Below are positions 12,001-17,705 of a stretch of 64,000 nt of DNA, piece by piece (positions within the stretch are counted from its first letter, which is position 1; every line of letters starts with the position of its first letter). The stretch lies in NCBI GenBank assembly GCA_030430205.1, contig JAUIGE010000011.1, positions 110,803-174,802 of the forward strand, read 5' to 3'. Below the pieces are notes generated by a model. That model did not search any database. It was given only the letters and a program-made list of their open reading frames with translations, and had not been told where the DNA came from. The stretch comes from Bacteroidia bacterium (GTDB taxonomy: Bacteria; Bacteroidota; Bacteroidia; J057). A program made the translations under genes and the position numbers.

Positions 12001-12247
12001 CGTCACGCTCTTCCCGAATCCGAATTCGGGGATATTCGAAATCCGGGCAGATTTCAAAGGCAACACCTTTGTGGATGTGCAGCTCATTGCCGCTGACGGC
12101 AAATTGCTTTACAAAGCCTATGTGCATGCTGCACAGGGGAGATTGCGGGAACGCATTTACCTGCCTCAACTGGCTTCCGGGATGTATTTACTTCGCTTGC
12201 GTGTCAATGAAGATTACGTGATCCGAAAACTGGAAGTGATCAGGTAG
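1..12247 (+). CDS. Giant T9SS-secreted multidomain surface protein (5' partial)
   Basis: The frame is open from base 2 with no convincing start (the first possible one is a TTG at 44), so the N-terminus lies left of the window. About 4,080 residues are visible. In order by base: right-handed beta-helix repeats (to ~920, ending in the DIGADEF signature); a second beta-helix (~1260-2570, same ending); Ig-like segments (~2900-3550); an FnIII-like segment (~3560-3830); seven CARDB-like modules (~3840-6530) opening PDL/ADL/GDL; a PPC-like segment (~6540-6870); a TIG-like segment; a Gly/Pro-rich collagen-like stretch (~8165-8740); a Cys- and Gly-rich hydrophobic stretch (~8745-9050); a module starting RSCDPNE (~9060-9600); about five Ig-like 74-residue modules (10220-11960); and a type A T9SS sorting domain (~11990-12247, FPNPNSG ... 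KLEVIR). Probably a cell-surface or released adhesin. The ligand cannot be read from the sequence. Confidence 0.9.
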   Translation, partial: NELQGISTLIGATQLAVVFSSAGSSEADNSSNNLFQNNRINQGSYGIYMQGFASFMGNREHGNKIINNHISEAFAGGILCTDQDSLLIEGNVIDSAGGYSLFKGIELSFCYANLHVHKNHLRLHDGTGMRLFGLFGSPSQALHVYNNFISLTGSQAMTGIEILSSDYLHLNFNNVHLSGGGATATAISIDGSSSNAEIKNNVFANSGGGFAITDDMSTGFSLDYNAYFADSSPMAMRNVSLNGLRDWQLASGQDSHSLQANPLFTSATDLHVQKALLNASGMTISGISTDIDGENRGTPPDIGADEFTPSASYDASMAAIFAPQAPFAAGTYPLSAVIRNAGGTNLTALTVNWWVNGTLQASLPWAGNLAPGQGDTLSLGNFSFIAGQTYDLHARVDLPLGFTNADPSDDTLKINGMRTALLGIYSLGGSAPDFADFSAAVQALSDGGVLGAVTFLVRSGVYEEQIRIGEFPGSSCQNPVVFRSQSGDSSQVTLQYAATDFTKNYVLKLDGADGLSFQSISLKSLDTSFYSLFRLLDIQGGANCNTFDDVHFIGQPTTSTSSSTSLVYAADGNLPDTSNTFINSLFEYGSRGIEMEGPGFLDRENNNRIENNTFLNQYYRPIHLGYQQDVRLTNNHISSLQSFDNFFTAMYLFVVNGESQIEKNRLEAGAGTGIFLSSSDGNMNQKGKIVNNFISVGGSGQAYGIWGTGSDYIDFLHNSVHIYSTDVMAGRALYLSSGTNLLLRNNILANTAGGYAVYLDGSSYADADYNDLYSSGTRLGFRLADLADLTAWRSATSQDVNSVSLNPLFQSNADLHIQGSALDGLATPLANVTDDIDGDSRDMLTPDIGADEFTYLPDDIGILSILSPKTGCSLGQADSVRIRIANFGSNIQTGFNVAFIFNGQAAVVENVGAFSIAAGQTKDFTFKTATLNLVAFGSYSLSAYTALALDQDVQNDSLSISLSNFPAFSISISGDSAICAGEGTYLEASTGGNTYVWNDGNTGRFNFITPGSSRTYEVTATNLNGCTATDTFRIEVSPRPTKPGITANGPLNACNGDTIVLTSSVLSNILWSNGDSTASIVVTESGNYEVTHFSANGLCFTNSDPAQVSISDDSISTSGMTTICQGNSITLSATNAQSLSWSNGSMSNPINVNPAVTTTYWVNATTALGCAYSDTVLITVVPSSQPTVIQNAFPPDGSIHVASSPRLSWQAGSNTLFYDVYLWKKGDPRPIIPISRNQSAISYEANNLDNLTSYYWQVEAKNACLGAFSDTMEFKTIGLPDLVIDGLSAPVSGVAGQAVSLNWTVRNQGIEGTGANAWLDYVWLSSDENLRQAEDILLATFPNQTFLNPGQSYTQNRSVSLPISLSGSYYLFVTTDNPEAYCNTPNQQCFPGAARASAIRNMKESDETNNWILDTLLINPAPVPDLQVSSVGAPSAAFSGDNLSVTYQVQNLGIVQALGPWRDRVYLSEDSIFDPTNAFMLAERTFVGGQIDADSSYTYVAMGRIPYSYMGTYWVHVETDVNNSLYEGAFEGNNSAGAMTSLQITLTPPPDLAVTSVTATPAALIGGQQLTVNWTVSNLGINASPTRVWEDRVYISLLDTFNLDSSICLGKVFYTNGTSLMNGDSYSRSQSYYLPQGLTGDYYVYVFTDATKKVFEFTFEANNIRRATVPLMVSLAPYADLILSDIEVAADSMYGGTTYQVNWTVKNQGTGPANGGWTDRIYLGNSQSTTPLTAFIGGDFLHTKNLAAGDSVQISINFVAPNLSGLWYFILETDVKKNQYEYLFENNNRSIITDFGGNGTVFFKTVHGGPQLLADLRAIQILAPDTLSNGDALNATVKAQNGGPASIQSYQILWKDAIYLSLDTIWDGSDVLVREKGIFVQLDSGDVYQTQLGDLVPYGISGNYYLLYVVDKNAHISGDTLRSNNVLAKAIYLKHLPPPDLVITQFNFPDTLYAGQSIQFPYEVTNQGMGVIGANKLWSDYLLLGNGPHVNSTAQALALVSRKGPLGNNTAYQDTFSGIIPSYVNGNYYLVVHTNSGGHLFEGTTANNTLSHPVLVLPGNAFAGDLTVSDLQMPAGMLLGMKDTVEFKLKNVGSRTLAGNPQNAFHFSLDHVFSGANDPLFTQKRKNILLAPGDSVQGQLIGVSKEMKAGSYQGILRANSLADVAEASLANNEAVGGPIQIDAKALTLGVPDTADMNLGDFRYYKVDVAAGLDLLITLKSNKPSGINEVWVAFGRTPIAADFDFKNLQNVGTHQQVLVPNTQAGTYYILAQTQTPFASNQEIEILAEALPFSILSITPDRVGQGKVTTRLAGAGFQAGVGIELRDSMGTTLASATIGTYLNSMQLVLKWDLSQVPIGLYDVVAINPNLNEVSLVKGLEVEEALELEMAAFSTSPNVIRIGKQAVFNYVFQNVGNLDVPYAKAEIGFLKASNLKKLTIAGNVYKMTDLIDTTVLKSEDYIELDIYKFIPLLARDLAPGEQFFANVTFDNFIYSEFPVRARVASYTTDLFAEEQARIIEFQRQYILSNLDSLQAYPDLIALAQDPWAFRDSAFQIFFDQGIMDPVEIAGIPLDTCRSCANNYNFSPGFSPGTQTLNDTIMGPGGAYLWEINHPYGMAGRDPGWDLLRINGSLTITATAQDPFVILMSSISSYTNLPDFLTTWSPGYDICWPIVVASGGIIGFDSTKVLLDTSLFASWNDTYGGIFSLQLKGTDSLLIKFKATIPGIGQPGIAGGPGQPGQAGGTGGPGGAGDGTIPPGIGGTGGTGGIGIPADLAWDGEEVLPAPGGEGGEGGMAGPNQAGGEGGQGGMGGQAGPGQNGAPGGSGGPGGMGSSGNNGGPGGSGGPGGGGDTGGPGGIAGPGGPGGGGGGSAGSGGSAGGGGASGGGYGGGQGGNGNGGAGSGPGNGPGGPGFGPIDCDTNNDAKKKCEDFWRAVGCGTTVIGCGKDLIKYAGAGAVAGAGWGAIIGAVYAGLKCGIGIYNCGTGGNSVTNAIGCATGAIDLATGDLSGALGCGGYICESIPVIRSCDPNEIVGPPGYEQEHWVSVHDNLDYTIFYENDPEFATAPAQRVTVRQELDPDVDMATFSLGEIGFSNMVFTVPANKSTYSTVLHVHDSIGVDVEVTAGLDFVNNEIFWVFQSIDPNTGLPPYNPLAGYLPINDSTGIGEGFVKYFISPKATSQTGDTISASASIVFDINDPLITNTYENLVDAFAPASTLDSIPAAVDSAYTITVTATDDTGGVGAAGFDIYAAENGGTYKLLAAGIPVDSAYIFEGNPGSSYCLYSRAIDWVKNKEAQKSQADWCFVYQLPGEISLLQPLGGENFCTGDTLRAIWTSQDVDFVNLYYSADSGKSYVDIERGRVASDSVFQWILPDSLSSSDSYFLKVESEEYPSLFAENELPFSIYTRPEMPVLTPPAQTNYCMGDSVSLQGPAGYAAYRWSNGDTLQSIKVGQSGNYSLIVQNEKGCESLESNSISLTFNPLPAQPTVSSLLPTTFCQGDSTQLAGPQGFAQYIWSNGLMTDTISVTTSASLSLQVIDANGCTSPASATISTTVHALPPQPMIAGNLVFCQGDSSRLHAPSGYTGYSWSNGQSDSVITVHSAQSLSVFVTDNNGCESPLSLSVNTVVNPLPAQPSITASGATSFCQGDSTQLAGPQGFAQYIWSNGLMTDTISVTTSASLSLQVTDANGCTSPASATISTTVHALPPQPMIAGNLVFCQGDSSRLHAPSGYTGYSWSNGQSDSVITVHSAQSLSVFVTDNNGCESPLSLSVNTVVNPLPAQPSITASGATGFCEGDSVQLSAPAGFARYNWSNGDSTASIWVYQTAMLQLSVSDTHACESSLSMPVQVTVHALPDPIISASDSSLCEGEMAILRTLQAYSAYIWSDGSTADSLLVTQSGSFSVKVMDAHMCEGEARDSVTVNFLAIPAKAAIVKVGIDSLMATTLGSSYQWFVDGILLGSNGQSIMIAQNGHYSVVVYNQHCPSEPSDSLLINTGLDELLDGVPVTLFPNPNSGIFEIRADFKGNTFVDVQLIAADGKLLYKAYVHAAQGRLRERIYLPQLASGMYLLRLRVNEDYVIRKLEVIR
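8165..8740 (+). repeat. Gly/Pro-rich collagen-like low-complexity segment
   Basis: Roughly 190 codons dominated by glycine with proline, alanine, serine and glutamine, in short motifs such as GGPGG and GGxGG. The DNA is strongly GC-rich compared with its surroundings. It is in frame inside the giant secreted protein, between the TIG-like region and a Cys/Gly-rich hydrophobic stretch. It is irregular rather than a strict Gly-X-Y collagen repeat. Confidence 0.85.
10475..11362 (+). repeat. Near-perfect 444-bp tandem duplication inside the giant gene
   Basis: Copy 1 is 10475-10918 and copy 2 is 10919-11362. By eye they differ at only four positions (10599, 10786, 10792 and 10916 against the base 444 further on). 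Each copy encodes 148 residues, i.e. two Ig-like 74-residue modules with the pattern FCQGD ... WSNG. The next module, from 11363, is related but clearly diverged. The duplication is in frame and so only adds modules. Confidence 0.93.
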
Positions 12248-12261
12248 GCGGTTTTAATAAT

Positions 12262-12314
12262 AAAGGATAATAGGTTTACTAAACTTCGAAAGTTTAGTAA
12301 ACCTATTATCCTTT
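12262..12314 (+). terminator. 25-bp perfect AT-rich hairpin after the giant gene
   Basis: The arms 12262-12286 and 12290-12314 are exact reverse complements with a three-base CGA loop. The flanks are A-rich on the left and T-containing on the right. It starts 15 bases after the stop codon at 12247 and precedes moxR, so a terminator (possibly bidirectional) is the simplest reading. The stem has low GC, unusual for an intrinsic terminator, and no long T run follows. Confidence 0.5.
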
Positions 12315-12384
12315 TAGTACTTTAGCCCCGTTTTTGCATACAGACTTTAACAAAAATTTAACAGACCGCTTGATATAGAGTCTA

Positions 12385-12392
12385 TAAATTTG
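12385..12392 (+). promoter_or_regulatory. Putative promoter -7 element of the moxR-bat operon
   Basis: TAAATTTG matches the Bacteroidota -7 consensus TAnnTTTG and lies 42 bases before the moxR ATG, after the terminator-like hairpin. No TTG sits at the usual spacing upstream, so only the -7 part is supported. Confidence 0.4.
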
Positions 12393-12433
12393 GATCGCGA
12401 AAAATCTAACTCAATCAAATAGAGATACTACAC

Positions 12434-13468
12434 ATGGATCTGGAAAAATCCGCTTCTTCAGCTACAGAAACCGCTGCCCCCGCCGTTGACATCCGGGCGC
12501 TCAACGAAAAGATCAAAGAGAAAAGCCAGTTTATTGAACTCATCAATATGGAAGTCCGCAAGACAGTTGTCGGTCAGAATTATATGATCGAACGCTTATT
12601 GCTGGGCTTGCTTTCCGGAGGGCATATTTTGCTCGAAGGGGTACCTGGTTTGGCTAAAACCTTGTCTATCAAGAGTCTGGCCGCTGCCGTTGACGGCAAA
12701 TTCAGCCGACTGCAATTCACGCCGGACCTGCTTCCGGCAGACCTGGTGGGTACATTGATCTACAATCAAAAGGTCAATGAATTTAAGGTCAAGAAAGGGC
12801 CGATCTTTGCCAACTTCGTCCTGGCAGACGAGATCAACCGATCTCCGGCCAAGGTGCAATCCGCCCTGCTGGAAGCCATGCAGGAAAAGCAGGTCACCAT
12901 CGGTGATGAGACTTTTACCCTGGACAAGCCTTTCCTTGTGATGGCTACCCAAAACCCCATTGAGCAGGAGGGTACCTATCCTTTGCCAGAGGCACAGGTT
13001 GACCGTTTCATGCTGAAATGCGTCATCACTTATCCTAGCAAGGAAAATGAGCGCCTCATCATGCGCCAGATAGTCAACCAGACCCAGGGCGAGATTCGCC
13101 CCGTCGTCTCTCTTAAAGAAATCATGGAAGCCCGCTCAGCGGTGCGTGAAGTCTATATGGACGAAAAAATCGAGCAATACATACTCGATATCGTCTTCGC
13201 AACCAGAGATCCACAGGCCGCAGGCCTCAAAGACATGGCCAACCTGATCTCCTATGGCGGCTCGCCACGTGCCTCCATCAACCTGGCGCTTGCCGCCAAA
13301 ACCTATGCTTTCATCAAGCGGAGAGGCTATGTCGTCCCCGAGGACGTGCGCAATGTATGCCGCGATGTGCTGCGCCACAGGGTCGGATTGACCTATGAGG
13401 CAGAAGCGGAGAATATCACTTCTGAGGAGATCATCAATCGCATCCTCGATACGGTTGTTGTTCCTTAA
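12434..13468 (+). CDS. moxR: MoxR-type AAA+ ATPase
   Basis: A 344-residue AAA+ ATPase of the MoxR group, cytosolic, expected to act as a chaperone for the von Willebrand factor A proteins encoded downstream. Visible motifs are the Walker A type GVPGLAKT (around residue 74), Walker B LADEINR, the sensor segment ATQNP, and the C-terminal lid domain. The length is normal for the family. The ATG at 12434 fits the start of homologues with a short acidic/alanine leader. It is the first gene of the Bat operon, and the DUF58 gene follows in the usual order. Family membership is very secure; the client proteins are inferred from operon context. Confidence 0.96.
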   Translation: MDLEKSASSATETAAPAVDIRALNEKIKEKSQFIELINMEVRKTVVGQNYMIERLLLGLLSGGHILLEGVPGLAKTLSIKSLAAAVDGKFSRLQFTPDLLPADLVGTLIYNQKVNEFKVKKGPIFANFVLADEINRSPAKVQSALLEAMQEKQVTIGDETFTLDKPFLVMATQNPIEQEGTYPLPEAQVDRFMLKCVITYPSKENERLIMRQIVNQTQGEIRPVVSLKEIMEARSAVREVYMDEKIEQYILDIVFATRDPQAAGLKDMANLISYGGSPRASINLALAAKTYAFIKRRGYVVPEDVRNVCRDVLRHRVGLTYEAEAENITSEEIINRILDTVVVP

Positions 13469-13477
13469 AGAATTTTT

Positions 13478-13567
13478 GACGCAGATTTACACTGATAATT
13501 ATGGTTTTTTATGTGAAAGAAGCTCCCCAAACATCTTAAACCATAATGATCTGCGAAAATCTGCGTC
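13478..13567. repeat. Interspersed palindromic element, copy 1 (moxR-DUF58 junction)
   Basis: The terminal inverted repeats GACGCAGATTT (13478-13488) and AAATCTGCGTC (13557-13567) enclose a second inverted pair, ATTATGGTTT (13498-13507) and AAACCATAAT (13538-13547). A related element with the same termini lies at 33270-33383. It resembles small REP/MITE-like intergenic repeats. It has no coding capacity of its own, although the DUF58 frame happens to run open through it. Confidence 0.75.
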
Positions 13568-13601
13568 CCTCCCCATCCTCAAATCTTCAAATCTTCCTCC
13601 C

Positions 13602-14513
13602 TTGGATAAAACAACCGAAATATTAAAAAAAGTCAGAAGAATCGAGCTAAAAACGCGAGGCTTGTCTAATCAGCTTTTCTCGGGTAGCTACCATTCGGCT
13701 TTTAAAGGCCGGGGGATGTCCTTTTCGGAGGTACGCGAGTACCAGTATGGCGATGATGTGCGAAACATCGACTGGAATGTGACGGCGCGTTTTGGCGATC
13801 CTTATATCAAGGTCTTTGAAGAAGAAAGAGAGTTGACGGTGATGTTGCTCATCGATGTGAGCGGTTCAACGCTTTTTGGGACGCAGGCCCATCCGGGACT
13901 GGACGCTCAGTTTAAGAGCGAAGTCATGACCGAGATTTGCGCAGTGCTTTCCTTTTCTGCCATCAATAACAATGACAAAGTAGGCGTGATCTTTTTTACC
14001 GATAAGGTTGAAATGTTTATTCCTCCGAAAAAAGGCAAGAACCATATTCTTCGGATAATCCGTGAACTTATTGACTTTCAGCCTGTTGGCAAGGGGTCCG
14101 ATTTGACGGAAGCGCTTCGCTACCTGACCAATATGCTCAAAAAACGAAGCATCGTTTTCATCCTGTCTGACTTTATGCATACAGGCGAAAGGCCTTATAA
14201 GGACGCCCTCAGCATCGCCAAAAGGCGGCATGATGTGGTAGGCGTGCATCTGTATGATGATGCCGAAAAAGACCTGCCCAATATCGGATTGGTACGTGTG
14301 AAAGATGCCGAAAGCGGTCGCGTATCCTGGTTGGATACGGCAAGCAAAAAAACAAGAGTGGCCTACAAAGCCTGGTTTTTGGAAAACCTGGCCAGGACAA
14401 AGGACATGTTCCTCCGCTCGGGTGCGGATTTGATTAGCGTCAATACCAAAGATTCCTATGTCAAGGCATTGATGAATTTGTTCAAAATGCGCGAAAAAAG
14501 AATGGCCGAGTAA
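13602..14513 (+). CDS. DUF58 domain protein of the Bat operon
   Basis: A 303-residue DUF58 protein with a VWA-like fold: the N-terminal RGLSNQ and FKGRGMSFSEVREYQYGDD signatures are typical, followed by an MLLIDVSGS metal-site motif. The frame is open back to 13395, but that longer version would encode the palindromic repeat and overlap moxR. The TTG at 13602 gives the family-like N-terminus M-D-K-T-T-E-I-L-K-K and is preferred. Probably cytosolic, working with MoxR on the membrane-bound Bat proteins. It is followed by a GTG start 12 bases after its stop. Confidence 0.9.
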   Translation: MDKTTEILKKVRRIELKTRGLSNQLFSGSYHSAFKGRGMSFSEVREYQYGDDVRNIDWNVTARFGDPYIKVFEEERELTVMLLIDVSGSTLFGTQAHPGLDAQFKSEVMTEICAVLSFSAINNNDKVGVIFFTDKVEMFIPPKKGKNHILRIIRELIDFQPVGKGSDLTEALRYLTNMLKKRSIVFILSDFMHTGERPYKDALSIAKRRHDVVGVHLYDDAEKDLPNIGLVRVKDAESGRVSWLDTASKKTRVAYKAWFLENLARTKDMFLRSGADLISVNTKDSYVKALMNLFKMREKRMAE

Positions 14514-14525
14514 AAAAGAGAGAGC

Positions 14526-15518
14526 GTGAAAGAGAGAGTGAGAAAAATAAACCAATGGCTCATCGCCGCTTTGTTGCTTTTCGCAACGAGTTTGCAGGCG
14601 CAGGAAATAAAGGCCGTCACACGGGCCGACAGCACCCATCTGCTCATTGGCAGTGCCCTGGGACTGGAAGTCGAAATGACTTATCCTGAAGGGGTAGAAC
14701 CCCTTTGGCCGGTATGGCAACTGCAGCTGGGCTCCTTTCTGATCATCGATCAGGGGGAGATCGAAAAAGTGGAAGAAGGCGAAAATCGCCTGATGCGCCA
14801 AAAGCTGACGCTGATGAGTTTTGACTCAGGCTATCAGCAGATTCCCATGGTACAAATGGCAGCTGTAAGCGGGAAAGATACCTTTCCCCAAAGTACCCAA
14901 CCCATTGGTATAGAGGTATATACCATGGCTGTGGATACATCCAAAGCATTTATGCCGATCATCGAGCCCCTGGATGCGCCCGTGGTTTTTCGCGAGCTCT
15001 TGCCTTACCTGGTGGTGGCACTTTTGCTGATTGCGATTGCTGTCTTTATCGTGTGGTATAGAGGATACAAAGCAAAAAAGGAAGCAGAAAATTTTGTGGA
15101 ACAAAAGCCGCGTATACTGCCGCAAATCCTTGCGCGCCAACGCCTGCGCGAGCTCGAAGCTGCCAAACTTTGGCAGCAGGGCGATGTCAAAACCTATTTC
15201 AGCGAATTGTCCAATATCCTCCGTGAATATCTCGAAAATCGTTACCGCATTCTCGCGCTGGAATCCACCACCGATGAGATTCTCAGCGATTTGCTTTCCA
15301 CCCGTTTTTCCCAAAAATTCCAAACAGACCTACAGGTCTTTTTGGAAACGGCGGACCTGGCAAAATTTGCAAAGCACAAACCGACTGCTGAAGATTGCCA
15401 ATCTGCCATGGAAAATGTAGAGAAGCTCATCAGAAATACCCAATTGGCTACTTTCGAAGAGTTGGAAGGAGAGTGGGGGATTGGAAAAACCGAAACCGAA
15501 ACATCAGAAAGTGCATAA
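14526..15518 (+). CDS. Bat-operon membrane protein (DUF4381-like)
   Basis: 330 residues: an N-terminal signal peptide ending near LQAQ, a periplasmic beta-rich segment of ~120 residues, one transmembrane helix (LLPYLVVALLLIAIAVFIVW, about residues 157-176), and a cytosolic helical tail with the segment EYLENRYRILALESTTDEIL that resembles DUF4381 proteins. It lies between the DUF58 gene and batA, as in many Bacteroidota Bat operons. The start is GTG at 14526; an in-frame GTG at 14538 is an alternative. The function is unknown beyond the link to the VWA proteins. Confidence 0.8.
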   Translation: MKERVRKINQWLIAALLLFATSLQAQEIKAVTRADSTHLLIGSALGLEVEMTYPEGVEPLWPVWQLQLGSFLIIDQGEIEKVEEGENRLMRQKLTLMSFDSGYQQIPMVQMAAVSGKDTFPQSTQPIGIEVYTMAVDTSKAFMPIIEPLDAPVVFRELLPYLVVALLLIAIAVFIVWYRGYKAKKEAENFVEQKPRILPQILARQRLRELEAAKLWQQGDVKTYFSELSNILREYLENRYRILALESTTDEILSDLLSTRFSQKFQTDLQVFLETADLAKFAKHKPTAEDCQSAMENVEKLIRNTQLATFEELEGEWGIGKTETETSESA

Positions 15519-15527
15519 GGAAGACCC

Positions 15528-16532
15528 ATGCTGAACTATCTAAAACAACTCACATTTGCAAGTCCCTGGGTCTTAGGGCTTTTGGCACTGTCGGCTATAT
15601 TTGTCGGCTGGCATATCTGGCGTCGCAGAAAAATCTATCCCAGTTTGCGCCTGCCAGGCCTTCAGGCAGTCGCAGGTCACCTGAGCCCCGTCCGGGGCAT
15701 CATCAAACAAAATCTATTCATCCTGCGTGCCCTTGGCAGCATCTTCCTTGTCCTGGCGCTGGCGCGCCCCCAAATCCTGTTCACAGAACAGGAGATCAAT
15801 ACAGATGGCATTGACATCGTCATTGCAGTGGACGTTTCAGGAAGTATGAAGGCGCAAGACTTCAAACCCGACCGACTGGAAGCCGCCAAGGCAAAAGCCG
15901 CGGAGTTCATCGAAGGGCGTCCCAACGACCGCATCGGCCTGGTGGTATTTGCGGGGGAAAGCTTCACCCAATGTCCCGTCACCACCGACCACGAAGTGGT
16001 CAAACTGCTGCTCCAGGACGTCAAAGACGGCCTGATTGAAGATGGCACCGCCATCGGGATGGGCCTCGCCACCTCCATCAACGCGCTCAAAGAGAGCGAG
16101 ACCAAAAGCAAAATCGTGATTTTGCTCACCGATGGAGAAAACAATGCCGGATTTATAGATCCGGCCACCGCCGTCGAGGCTGCCGTCGAATACGGCATCC
16201 GCGTTTACACCATCGGTGTAGGCACTAATGGCACTGCGCCCATGCCACAGCGCACCCCTTTTGGCACCATCCTCCGGGATGTACCCGTCAAAATAGATGA
16301 GGCGTTGCTCAAAGACATCGCGAAAAAGACGGAAGGAAAATATTTCCGCGCCACAGGCAACGAAGCCCTGGCAAGGATATATGAAGAGATAGACGAGCTC
16401 GAAACCTCGCGCTTGCAGGTGAGCGTGCTCACCCGCAAGACAGAGGAGTTTGGGCCCTTTTTGCTTATAGGCCTTTGCCTGTTTTTTCTGGAAATGATAT
16501 TGAGATATGCCGTCGTCCGGCATGTACCTTGA
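15528..16532 (+). CDS. batA: BatA, VWA-domain membrane protein
   Basis: 334 residues with an N-terminal membrane segment, a second hydrophobic segment near residues 60-80, a VWA domain carrying the metal-ion-dependent adhesion site DVSGSM (around residue 104), and a C-terminal membrane helix. This matches BatA of the Bacteroides aerotolerance system. The ATG at 15528 is 9 bases after the preceding stop, so it is in the same transcript. The VWA domain is expected to face the periplasm. The exact role of Bat proteins in stress tolerance is not settled. Confidence 0.93.
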   Translation: MLNYLKQLTFASPWVLGLLALSAIFVGWHIWRRRKIYPSLRLPGLQAVAGHLSPVRGIIKQNLFILRALGSIFLVLALARPQILFTEQEINTDGIDIVIAVDVSGSMKAQDFKPDRLEAAKAKAAEFIEGRPNDRIGLVVFAGESFTQCPVTTDHEVVKLLLQDVKDGLIEDGTAIGMGLATSINALKESETKSKIVILLTDGENNAGFIDPATAVEAAVEYGIRVYTIGVGTNGTAPMPQRTPFGTILRDVPVKIDEALLKDIAKKTEGKYFRATGNEALARIYEEIDELETSRLQVSVLTRKTEEFGPFLLIGLCLFFLEMILRYAVVRHVP

Positions 16533-16535
16533 TGG

Positions 16536-16660
16536 TTTCGGGTTTTGGGTTCTGGGTTCCGTGTTCCAATTAAGTCCCGAAACCCGAAACTCAAAACCCG
16601 AAACCCGAAACTCAAAACCCGAAACTCAAAACCCGAAACCCGAAACTCAAAACCCGAAAC
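16536..16660. repeat. 7-bp-unit tandem array with an inverted leader in the batA-batB junction
   Basis: Twelve 7-bp units (CCCGAAA or CTCAAAA) fill 16576-16659 immediately before the batB ATG. The stretch 16536-16565 carries the opposite-strand version (TTTCGGG, TTTTGGG), so the two parts can pair as a long hairpin. It directly precedes a translation start inside an operon and could influence batB expression. Confidence 0.85.
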
Positions 16661-16667
16661 AAAAACT

Positions 16668-17702
16668 ATGTTCAAATTCGCCAGACCGGAAGCCTTTTGG
16701 TTAATGTGGGGACTCTTGCCCCTGCTACTGGTATTTTTGTGGTTTATGATAGGGCGAAAGCGATCGCTGAAGCTGATAGGGGGAAAAGACTTATTGGCGC
16801 GGCTTGCGCCGGATATCCCCAAACGGAAGCATCAGCTGAAGTTTTTGCTGGTGGGGCTGGCTTTTGCCTGCTTTGTCACGGCGCTGGCGCGCCCACAGTG
16901 GAGCCTGAAATCAGAGCCCGTCAAGCGCTCCGGCGTGGACCTGATCATCGCCCTGGACATCTCCAACTCCATGTTGGCGGATGATGTAAAACCAACCCGC
17001 CTGGACCAGGCCAAGCAGTTTGTGTCCCAGCTGATAGATAAGCTGAAAGGCGATAGGGTGGGGCTGATTATTTTTGCAGGCAATGCTTACCTGCAGGTAC
17101 CACTCACTTCCGATTATCTGGCGACCAAAAGCCTGCTCAAAACGGTCAACCCAAGACTTGCGCCTACGCAAGGCACTGCCATCGGCGAGGCCATCGGCCT
17201 CGCCAATACCGCCTTCGTCAAAGGCGAAAAGCAGTACAAAGTGCTGCTCGTCATCTCCGATGGCGAAAATCACGAGGGCAAAGCCCTCGAAGCAGCTCAA
17301 GCCGCCGCCGATAGCGGCGTGGTAGTCCACACCATGGGTGTGGGTTCGGTGCGCGGAGCGCCGATCCCCGTCATGCAGGGCGGACGGGAAGTGGATTACA
17401 AACGCGACAGAGAAGGAAACATCATTTTCTCCAAAATGAATGAAGAGATGCTCGAAGATGTCGCCAGGGCCAGCAAGGGTAAGTTTTTTACCCTTAACAG
17501 ACCCGATCAGGCGGCATACAACTTCATGTCAGAATTGGCGTCTATGGAAAAAAAGGATTTCGAAGAAGTCGTTTTTACGGACTATGAAGATCAGTTTCAA
17601 TGGTTTTTAGCCCTGGGACTGATGTTTTTGGTCCTTGAATATTTCCTTTCGGAGGGAAAAAACAGGTGGTTTTCGAATTGGAAGATTTTTAAAGAGGCCT
17701 GA
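16668..17702 (+). CDS. batB: BatB, VWA-domain membrane protein
   Basis: 344 residues from the ATG at 16668 (M-F-K-F-A-R-P-E-A). The longer open frame from 16545 would translate the tandem array and is rejected. It has two N-terminal hydrophobic segments, a VWA domain with the MIDAS motif DISNS, the downstream TQGTAIGEAI segment typical of BatB, and a C-terminal membrane helix. It is the partner of BatA in the Bat complex of the inner membrane. It ends 3 bases before the start of the next gene. Confidence 0.93.
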   Translation: MFKFARPEAFWLMWGLLPLLLVFLWFMIGRKRSLKLIGGKDLLARLAPDIPKRKHQLKFLLVGLAFACFVTALARPQWSLKSEPVKRSGVDLIIALDISNSMLADDVKPTRLDQAKQFVSQLIDKLKGDRVGLIIFAGNAYLQVPLTSDYLATKSLLKTVNPRLAPTQGTAIGEAIGLANTAFVKGEKQYKVLLVISDGENHEGKALEAAQAAADSGVVVHTMGVGSVRGAPIPVMQGGREVDYKRDREGNIIFSKMNEEMLEDVARASKGKFFTLNRPDQAAYNFMSELASMEKKDFEEVVFTDYEDQFQWFLALGLMFLVLEYFLSEGKNRWFSNWKIFKEA

Positions 17703-17705
17703 TTT

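Noticed and set aside
13395..13601. Long N-terminal extension of the DUF58 protein
   Set aside because: It would overlap moxR and translate the palindromic repeat; homologues begin near the TTG at 13602.
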